Shown: positions 5,557-11,223 of the stretch, one piece after another
Layout: every line of letters starts with the position of its first letter
Position numbering within the stretch: position 1 is the stretch's first letter
DNA from: Candidatus Peregrinibacteria bacterium RIFCSPLOWO2_01_FULL_48_20
Lineage (GTDB): Bacteria > Patescibacteriota > Gracilibacteria > UBA1369 > 2-02-FULL-48-14
DNA length: 11,223 bases
NCBI GenBank assembly: GCA_001787475.1
Contig: MFXB01000022.1
Span: 1 to 11,223, forward strand
Direction: 5' to 3'
Position numbers and translations under genes: made by a program
The notes under the pieces: generated by a model
What the model was told of the DNA's origin: nothing
Seen by the model: only the letters and a program-made list of their open reading frames with translations
Database searches by the model: none

Positions 5557-8145
5557 CTACAATGCCGCTTGTGCCGCCGCAAGCCGAGCCACCGGAACTC
5601 GGTAGGGGCTGCAACTCACGTAATTGAGGCCGATTTCATGACAGAACATCACACTGCGAGGTTCGCCGCCGTGCTCGCCGCAAATTCCAATCTCCAAATC
5701 GGGTTTTACACTGCGTCCCAACTTCACCGCCATGCGCATGAGTTGACCCACGCCTTCTTGGTCTATGGTCTCCGTGGGGTTGTCCGGCAAAATGTTGTGC
5801 TCCGTATAGTAGGGAAGGAAAGTCCCGGCATCGTCACGGCTGAGTCCGAAAGTCATTTGAGTGAGGTCATTTGTTCCAAAAGAGAAAAAGTCCGCGTGCC
5901 GTGCAATTTGATCGGCCGTAACGCACGCACGAGGCAACTCAATCATCGTGCCCACCTTCCAATCAAAATCCAGCGCACCCATGGTGGCCGCCACTTTTTC
6001 CACCAATTCCCGCAGCACTTTCAGTTCATTCACATGACCCACCAAAGGAATTTCAATCTCCACAATCACCTTAATTCCATCTTTCGTCGCCGACTTTGCC
6101 GCCTCCAAAATAGCCCGCGCCTGCATCTCGTAAATTTCGGGATAAGTAATTCCCAGCCGGCATCCGCGATGCCCCATCATCGGGTTGAGCTCATGCAGAG
6201 CATCCACCATTTTTTGGAGCTCGCCGTAATCTACGCCCATCTCTTGAGCCACCGCTTTGATTTTCCCTTCCGTGTTCGGCAAAAACTCGTGCAAAGGCGG
6301 ATCCAAAAGCCGAATCGTTACCGGAAAGCCATTCATAACCTTAAATATTCCCTTAAAATCTTCACACTGAATAGGCTCGAGCTTATCGAGCGCTCGTTTC
6401 CGCGATTTTTCATCCGTCGACAAAATCATTTGCCGCACAAACATGATGCGATCTTCATCAAAAAACATATGCTCCGTTCGGCACAGGCCGATTCCTTCGG
6501 CGCCCAAACGCCGAGCCACTTGCGCATCGAAAGGGGTATCCGCATTCGTACGAATTTTCAATTTTCGCACCTCATCCGCCCAGCTCATGAGCTCGTCAAA
6601 TTCGCCAGTCAACTCTGGTTCCACCGTGGGCATGGCGCCCCGCATCACTTCGCCGGTCGCGCCGTCCAAAGTAATCACATCTCCCTCGCCAAAAACCTGT
6701 CCGTGGATTTCAAGCGTTTTAATTTTGTCGTCCACATGAGCCTCTTTACAACCTGCAATACACGGTTTTCCCATGCCGCGCGCCACCACCGCCGCATGGC
6801 TCGTCATTCCTCCCGTGGAGGTCAAAATTCCTTGTGCCGCATGCATTCCATGAATGTCTTCTGGACTCGTTTCCTTGCGCACCAAAATCACTTTTTCTCC
6901 ATCCTCGGCCAAGCGATAGGCATCATCCGCCGTGAACACGATTTTTCCCACCGCCGCTCCCGGGGAAGCCGGAAGTCCCCTTGCCAAGACTTCTTTTTTC
7001 GCCGCCGGATCAATGGAGGGATGAAGCAAAGCATTCAATTGATTGGGATCGATTCGCTGCAAAGCCTCATGCTTGGTGATGAGCCCCTCCACCACCATGT
7101 CCACCGCCACTTTCACCGCCGCGCGTGCCGTTCGTTTCCCATTGCGCGTTTGCAGCATAAATAAAACCCCGTGCTCAATGGTGAACTCAATGTCTTGCAT
7201 GTCGCGATAGTGATCTTCCAAAGTTTTTTGAACCTTATGAAGCTGATCATACATTTCCGGCATTCGATCCCGAAGCTCGGAAATTTTCTGAGGCGTTCGG
7301 ATTCCGGCCACCACGTCCTCTCCCTGCGCATTCACCAAAAATTCTCCAAAAAATTCCTTGTCGCCCGTTGCCGGATTGCGAGTAAAGGCCACTCCCGTTC
7401 CGCTGTCTTCTCCCATGTTTCCAAACACCATCGATTGCACGTTCACGGCCGTTCCCATGTTGTGGGGTATGCCGTTTAAATTTCGGTACGTGATGGCGCG
7501 CTTTGAATTCCACGAGTGGAACACGGAAGCAATGGCGCCCAAAAGTTGTTCCCGCGGATCTTCGGGGAAGGGCTTGCCGCTGTGATGAAGCACAATTCCT
7601 TTAAGCACTTTCACCAATTTTTTCAGATCTTCCGTTTCAAGCTCCGTGTCCTCCGAAACACTTTTCGCCTTCTTGGCAGCCTCCAAAGCTTCTTCAAAAT
7701 GATCGTGCGCAATACCCAAAACCACATTTCCGTACATCGTCACAAAACGACGATAAGAATCAAAAGAAAAGCGCGGGTTATTGGTTTTTTCAATCAAACC
7801 TTCCACCGTTTCGTCATTCAGACCCAGGTTCAAAATGGTATCCATCATGCCCGGCATGGAAACGCGAGCCCCGCTTCGCACCGAAACCAAAAGCGGATTC
7901 TGTCGGCTTCCGAATGTCTTCTTCATGGTGTGCTGCAGCTCATCCAGTTTTTCATCCAGTTCCTCAAAAAATCCCACGGGGAAATCCTTCGTTTCCAAAT
8001 AATGATTACAGGTCTCGGTGGTGATGGTGAAGCCGGGAGGAACCGGCAGACCCATACCTGTCATTTCCGCAAGATTGGCTCCTTTCCCTCCCATAAGATC
8101 ACGCATGTCTTTGTTTCCTTCTGCGAATGCGTAAATGTACTTCAT
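5557..8145 (-). CDS. ppdK: Pyruvate, phosphate dikinase
   Basis: 862 aa, normal family length. It catalyses ATP + pyruvate + phosphate = AMP + PEP + PPi, reversibly, linking glycolysis/gluconeogenesis in the cytoplasm. Domains in order: an N-terminal ATP-grasp domain (MGGKGANLAEMTGMGLPVPPG at about 18-38; SVRSGARVSMPGMMDTILN at about 88-106; LQTRNGKRT at about 331-339), the swivelling phosphohistidine domain with catalytic His450 in GGMTSHAAVVARG, and a C-terminal PEP-utilising TIM barrel (GIGLCRTEHMFF at about 551-562, MMGHRGCRLG, GTMIELPRA, SFGTNDLTQMTFGLSRDDAG, and C822 in GICGEHGGEP). The TSH motif keeps Thr448, the residue phosphorylated by the regulatory kinase in plants and some bacteria; no such kinase is in the window. 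It starts 19 bp after the protease gene, so it may share that transcript. Confidence 0.97.
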   Translation of the reverse strand: MKYIYAFAEGNKDMRDLMGGKGANLAEMTGMGLPVPPGFTITTETCNHYLETKDFPVGFFEELDEKLDELQHTMKKTFGSRQNPLLVSVRSGARVSMPGMMDTILNLGLNDETVEGLIEKTNNPRFSFDSYRRFVTMYGNVVLGIAHDHFEEALEAAKKAKSVSEDTELETEDLKKLVKVLKGIVLHHSGKPFPEDPREQLLGAIASVFHSWNSKRAITYRNLNGIPHNMGTAVNVQSMVFGNMGEDSGTGVAFTRNPATGDKEFFGEFLVNAQGEDVVAGIRTPQKISELRDRMPEMYDQLHKVQKTLEDHYRDMQDIEFTIEHGVLFMLQTRNGKRTARAAVKVAVDMVVEGLITKHEALQRIDPNQLNALLHPSIDPAAKKEVLARGLPASPGAAVGKIVFTADDAYRLAEDGEKVILVRKETSPEDIHGMHAAQGILTSTGGMTSHAAVVARGMGKPCIAGCKEAHVDDKIKTLEIHGQVFGEGDVITLDGATGEVMRGAMPTVEPELTGEFDELMSWADEVRKLKIRTNADTPFDAQVARRLGAEGIGLCRTEHMFFDEDRIMFVRQMILSTDEKSRKRALDKLEPIQCEDFKGIFKVMNGFPVTIRLLDPPLHEFLPNTEGKIKAVAQEMGVDYGELQKMVDALHELNPMMGHRGCRLGITYPEIYEMQARAILEAAKSATKDGIKVIVEIEIPLVGHVNELKVLRELVEKVAATMGALDFDWKVGTMIELPRACVTADQIARHADFFSFGTNDLTQMTFGLSRDDAGTFLPYYTEHNILPDNPTETIDQEGVGQLMRMAVKLGRSVKPDLEIGICGEHGGEPRSVMFCHEIGLNYVSCSPYRVPVARLAAAQAAL

Positions 8146-8164
8146 AGCGGAATTTTTACTGAAA

Positions 8165-8578
8165 TTAAGCGGCTATTTCAAGCTCTTTTTTCTTTCCATC
8201 GAGAATTATCCTAAATCTTTCCAAAAATCCCTGATAACCTAACAGTATTGTCGGCTGAGCTTCGGCAAAGAATACTTTTACACTCCATTTTATCGTTCTG
8301 AAGCCGCCTTGTCTTAACATATGCTCGATTTTCACGGGAGATGGATAAACTGTAAAAGCATTGCTCCCTGCACCATGGAACGTGGTTTTAGTGCGACTAT
8401 CCAATTTTATACATAAAATACCGGCGATTTCTATTGGTAAAATGGTAAAATCCGCCCCGGAGTCAATAACGGCTTCGGTTTGAATAAATTTATCACCATG
8501 TTTAAGCGTCAAAACAACAACCGGTCTGAAAATCACATTTCCATCTGATCCGGTGTATTCAGAGTATTTAAACCTCAT
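8165..8578 (-). CDS. Retropepsin-like aspartic protease
   Basis: 137 aa, a single-domain aspartic protease of retroviral type, active only as a dimer. The active-site motif is DSGA at residues 39-42, in TEAVIDSGADFTILP. The second family hallmark near the C-terminus is ILLGYQGFLERFRIILD (about 111-127), matching the hydrophobic-LGxxxFLxxF pattern. The usual flap region lies between them. There is no signal peptide or membrane segment, so it is probably cytoplasmic; substrate unknown. The start is 3 bp after the 53-aa gene's stop with AGG upstream, so the two are co-translated. The region is AT-richer than the genes on either side. Confidence 0.85.
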   Translation of the reverse strand: MRFKYSEYTGSDGNVIFRPVVVLTLKHGDKFIQTEAVIDSGADFTILPIEIAGILCIKLDSRTKTTFHGAGSNAFTVYPSPVKIEHMLRQGGFRTIKWSVKVFFAEAQPTILLGYQGFLERFRIILDGKKKELEIAA

Positions 8579-8581
8579 ATT

Positions 8582-8743
8582 TTAACCTGCTATAAATCCC
8601 TTTGGAACCAAAGCAAACACAATTTCTTTCATATTTTCTTTCGCAACCTTCTTCATAAGCTTGTTTAAAGTGGTCGAATCGGCAATCACCTTTTCATTTT
8701 TGCTTGCAACCCACTTACCTTGATGCTTTGCTTGAAATTTCAT
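8582..8743 (-). CDS. DUF5678-like small protein (53 aa)
   Basis: Short ORF from ATG 8743 to TAA: MKFQAKHQGKWVAS, then KNEKVIADSTTLNKLMKK and a C-terminal IVFALVPKGFIAG. The GKWVA...KVIA..TL..L...I.F..VP pattern matches my memory of DUF5678, a family of about 50-residue proteins often encoded just before retropepsin-like proteases. Here it precedes one by 3 bp, which supports both calls. The function of the family is unknown; it could be a substrate, inhibitor or adaptor of the protease. A good promoter lies 24-52 bp upstream of its start. No Shine-Dalgarno is visible. Confidence 0.75.
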   Translation of the reverse strand: MKFQAKHQGKWVASKNEKVIADSTTLNKLMKKVAKENMKEIVFALVPKGFIAG

Positions 8744-8766
8744 GAGAGAACTTAAATTGGAACTGA

Positions 8767-8795
8767 ATTATAAATCAAAAGGCTGTTTTTTACAA
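8767..8795 (-). promoter_or_regulatory. Promoter of the DUF5678-like/protease genes
   Basis: Minus-strand -10 TATAAT (8767-8772, perfect), 17-bp spacer, -35 TTGTAA (8790-8795, four of six). It lies in the 61-bp gap after gdhA, so the small-protein/protease pair and perhaps ppdK can be transcribed independently of aminotransferase-gdhA. Its -35 is the same TTGTAA as in the promoter at 203-231. Confidence 0.65.
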
Positions 8796-8804
8796 CAAAT
8801 GTAT

Positions 8805-10052
8805 TTACTCCCCTCTCCTCATCTTAATCGCCGCCTCCAGTCGCTTCAAAGCGGTAATAAAGGCCGCTTCCCGATAGGTACAATCATATTTTGAAGCGTT
8901 ATCTTTCACCGTCCTCCAAGCCCGCGTCATAATCGGCTTCAACTTGGCCAAAACTTCCTCCAAAGACCAATAATAATTCATTTGATTCTGGACGAGCTCG
9001 AAATAACTCACCGTCACGCCCCCCGCGTTCGACAAAATGTCAGGCAAAATATCCACGCCCATACCCTTTAAAATTTCGTCCGCTTCGGGAGTGATGGGTC
9101 CGTTAGCCAATTCCAAAATGGTCTTGGCTTGCACTTTCGCCGCATTCTCTTCCGTGAGCTGGTTTTCCAGTGCCGATAGAATCAAAATGTCGCACTCCAA
9201 CTCCAAGAGCGCCTCGTTCGTAATGATCTCGCATTTCTGACCTTCCGGCGCGCATTCCCCCACTTTTCCTTTTTCCGCCTTGCAGGTGATCGCTTTTTCC
9301 GGAAGCAATCCATCGGGGCAATAAAGTCCGCTCTTCGAGTCGGAAAGCGCAATCACTTTCATTCCCAAGTCATGCAGTAGGCGAGCCACGTGAGAACCGG
9401 CATTTCCAAAACCCTGAACAACCACCGTGAGTCCGGCCGCCTCCTTTCCGATTGATTTCAAATATTCCTCCAAAACATAAACGCCTCCTTGACTGGTGGC
9501 GCTGTCGCGTCCGAGTGAACCTCCGATTTCCACCGCTTTCCCGGTCACAACCCCGGGTACATTGCGTCCTTTAATTTTAGAATACTCGTCCATCATCCAT
9601 GCCATAATTTGAGGATTGGTGTAAACATCCGGCGCAGGAATATCCATTTCCGGCCCGATAAAAGGGGAGATGGCGAGGGTGTACTCGCGAGTCAGCTGTT
9701 CCAGTTCGCGCGCCGAAAGTTCCTTTGGGTCCACTACAATGCCTCCCTTCGCACCGCCGAGTGGAATATCCACCACCGCACATTTCATCGTCATCCAAGT
9801 GGACAAGGCTTTCACTTCATCCATGTCGACTTTGGGGTGATAACGCACGCCTCCTTTATAAGGTCCGCGAATACTGTTGTGTTGAACGCGAAAACCCTGA
9901 AAAATACGCAGTTTTCCATTATCCATCAAAATCGGAATACTCACCTCGATCACGCGCTCGGGATGGCTCAGCACCTCCTCTATGTTCCCTGCCAGTTTCA
10001 TGAGTTCGGAAGCTTTGCGGATTTGTTTGAGCGTGTTCTCGAAGAGCGACAT
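8805..10052 (-). CDS. gdhA: Glutamate dehydrogenase (Glu/Leu/Phe/Val family)
   Basis: 415 aa, the size of hexameric bacterial/archaeal enzymes. Reaction: glutamate + NAD(P)+ + water = 2-oxoglutarate + ammonium + NAD(P)H, cytoplasmic. The N-terminal substrate domain has GPYKGGVRYHP (about 63-73) and IPLGGAKGGI with catalytic Lys102, then PAPDVYTN with D142. TGKAVEIGGSLGRDSATSQGG (about 170-190) leads into the Rossmann domain with VQGFGNAGSHVA (about 212-223). The acidic D238 in ALSDSKSG, at the end of the second Rossmann strand, suggests NAD+ or dual use rather than strict NADP+. ANGPITPEAD and LSNAGGVTVSYFE are typical C-terminal motifs. The start lies 2 bp after the aminotransferase stop with no Shine-Dalgarno, so translation is probably coupled. 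Confidence 0.96.
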   Translation of the reverse strand: MSLFENTLKQIRKASELMKLAGNIEEVLSHPERVIEVSIPILMDNGKLRIFQGFRVQHNSIRGPYKGGVRYHPKVDMDEVKALSTWMTMKCAVVDIPLGGAKGGIVVDPKELSARELEQLTREYTLAISPFIGPEMDIPAPDVYTNPQIMAWMMDEYSKIKGRNVPGVVTGKAVEIGGSLGRDSATSQGGVYVLEEYLKSIGKEAAGLTVVVQGFGNAGSHVARLLHDLGMKVIALSDSKSGLYCPDGLLPEKAITCKAEKGKVGECAPEGQKCEIITNEALLELECDILILSALENQLTEENAAKVQAKTILELANGPITPEADEILKGMGVDILPDILSNAGGVTVSYFELVQNQMNYYWSLEEVLAKLKPIMTRAWRTVKDNASKYDCTYREAAFITALKRLEAAIKMRRGE

Positions 10053-10054
10053 GG

Positions 10055-11223
10055 CTAGTGGGTAAGATAGTAACGAGTGATTTCCGCCGCTCGTTTTACC
10101 TTTTCGGGAGTGGCGTTGGCTAGGGAAGCGCGCAGCATTTGGGTTCGAGGCTGTGCAAGGCGATCCTCTTCGGAGAAAAACAAATTCGCGGGCAAATAAA
10201 TCACACCCAGTTTCGCAAGATCACTGATCTTTTGTTCGGGGGGAAGATCCTGAACTCGGCAACCCGGCACTTCATTCATGTCGAAAATAATATAGTAAAG
10301 ATTTCCTTGATGGGGAAGTCCCAAGGTTTGGCAAAACACTTCCATATTTTTGGCAATCCACTCTCGATAACGCTGGCGTTCCTCATCCCCCAAAATAATA
10401 TGAGCGGCGCCCAAGTACTGGTCCGGTCCGCTGACAAAGGTGGTGTGGAAAAATTCCCCATGAATTCCGCCGGGACCTTTCGCCAGTACAAAAGCCTTTT
10501 TGAAGTCTTGTCCTTCAGGCAAAGAGTTTTTGAGTTTTTCGGTAAGGTAAGCGTTGGTTTCCTTCGTGATAAGAACATCGCCAAAACGAAGTCCCGTGCT
10601 CCGCTCAATTTTTGATCGGGCCTGAATGCGAATGGTACGTTCCGGGCACAAATCCACAATCGACTTTCGATCTTCAAAAAAAGCGCTATAAACCTCGTCG
10701 GTGATAATGATGGCATCCTGCTCGCGCGCCAAATCCGCCAAAAGCCGCATACTTTCATCATCCATCGAAAAGCCGGTGGGATTGTTGGGATCGATCACAA
10801 TAATGGCCTTGATTCCTTGCGTGTTCTTCATCGCTTCCAAACTGGCCGGATCGATTTTTCCCGTAATCGGGTCCATGGAAATGGAAATGGCCTGGAGCCC
10901 TCGGTTCTTCAAAGTATGGAAGTAGGGGCTGTAGACGGGGGAGGTGATCACCACTTTATCGCCGTGCGCCAAAAACTGCAGACCTTCTTGCCCCAAAAGT
11001 TTAAAAACCGTCCCGATGGCATGCGTGGCTCCGCTGGTAAAAATAATGTCGTCCGCGGTGATGGGAGTGGCAATGGTCTTGCGATGCCACCACGCCACGA
11101 TGCGTCTCACCAAAATTTCCCCAAGCGGATCATGGTAACAACCGCCGGAAACCGTGGAGTGCTTGAAGAGTTCGAAGAGCACATCATAAGGAGTCATGTT
11201 CACGCCTTCTTCTTCGGAAATTT
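10055..11223 (-). CDS. Class I/II PLP-dependent aminotransferase, 5' end missing
   Basis: Fold-type I PLP enzyme. Numbering from GTG 11203: TSGATHAIG at 56-64, Y92, DPNNPTG with N141, ITDEVY with D169 and Y172, Schiff-base candidate K198 in ARSK, R206 in GLRFGD, and carboxylate-binding R358 in MLRASLAN. These are the expected residues in order. The frame stays open from GTG 11203 to the right edge (adding ISEEEG), and only about 55 residues precede TSGAT where the family usually has 90-110, so the true start is outside the window. The text around K198 (IERSTGLRFGDV) replaces the usual FGMTGWRxG, and KGPGGIHGEFFHTTFVSG is unusual. Some features recall aspartate aminotransferase/4-decarboxylase, but the substrate is unclear. 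The 2-bp gap to gdhA suggests a transaminase-GDH pair. Confidence 0.88.
   Translation of the reverse strand, partial: ISEEEGVNMTPYDVLFELFKHSTVSGGCYHDPLGEILVRRIVAWWHRKTIATPITADDIIFTSGATHAIGTVFKLLGQEGLQFLAHGDKVVITSPVYSPYFHTLKNRGLQAISISMDPITGKIDPASLEAMKNTQGIKAIIVIDPNNPTGFSMDDESMRLLADLAREQDAIIITDEVYSAFFEDRKSIVDLCPERTIRIQARSKIERSTGLRFGDVLITKETNAYLTEKLKNSLPEGQDFKKAFVLAKGPGGIHGEFFHTTFVSGPDQYLGAAHIILGDEERQRYREWIAKNMEVFCQTLGLPHQGNLYYIIFDMNEVPGCRVQDLPPEQKISDLAKLGVIYLPANLFFSEEDRLAQPRTQMLRASLANATPEKVKRAAEITRYYLTH

Noticed and set aside
5482..7164. 560-codon plus-strand ORF opposite ppdK
   Set aside because: It is fully antisense to a clear PPDK gene, His/Arg/Phe-rich in the way antisense translations are, with no recognisable domain. 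Its length follows from the codon bias of ppdK.
11201..11203. GTG at 11203 as the true aminotransferase start
   Set aside because: The frame is open to the window edge and the N-terminal part would be about 35-50 residues too short for the family.
1..11223. UGA read as glycine, as in Gracilibacteria
   Set aside because: The recognisable enzymes are full length with no in-frame TGA, so the standard code suffices.

Overview
The window looks like a piece of a Patescibacteria (CPR) chromosome, possibly Peregrinibacteria-like. The support is indirect: small compact genes, almost no intergenic space outside one region, mostly absent Shine-Dalgarno sequences, and a left-edge partial protein whose N-terminus resembles CPR HNH-endonuclease-type proteins. 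The standard genetic code fits. All recognisable enzymes are full length without in-frame UGA, yet none of the ten complete genes ends in TGA (6 TAA, 4 TAG). I could not search databases, so taxonomy is an inference.

Layout, left to right. (1) 1-179, minus: 5' part of an HNH-endonuclease-like gene with its own promoter (203-231). (2) 180-550: the only long intergenic region. It holds divergent promoters, a six-copy CACACC repeat that is G-quadruplex-capable on the minus strand, a perfect dyad overlapping the plus-strand -10, a leader of four successive hairpins, and a seven-codon leader ORF (METAGQF) with the best Shine-Dalgarno in the window. (3) 551-3168, plus: a two-gene operon. The first gene encodes an unrecognised membrane-anchored 281-aa protein. 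The second encodes a 586-aa protein with a transglutaminase-like Cys-His-Asp domain, one central membrane segment and an unrecognised C-terminal domain. (4) 3165-5253: a GT4 glycosyltransferase (minus) and NAD kinase (plus), head to head with about 7 bp between starts. (5) 5263-11223, minus strand throughout, in transcription order: a class I/II aminotransferase (5' end cut by the window), glutamate dehydrogenase, a 53-aa DUF5678-like protein, a retropepsin-like aspartic protease, pyruvate phosphate dikinase, and an 89-aa unknown protein.

How the genes may work together. The aminotransferase (2 bp from gdhA) would pass amino groups to 2-oxoglutarate. Glutamate dehydrogenase would regenerate 2-oxoglutarate, giving ammonium and reduced cofactor. 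Pyruvate phosphate dikinase interconverts pyruvate and PEP, so the strand reads as an amino-acid/pyruvate metabolism cluster. An AT-richer protease/DUF5678-like module with its own promoter (about 38% GC by hand count over 8221-8760) sits inside it and looks inserted. The most novel part is the regulated two-gene membrane/transglutaminase-like operon at 348-3168: it has a candidate operator, a structured leader, a leader peptide, and two proteins not recognised beyond one domain.
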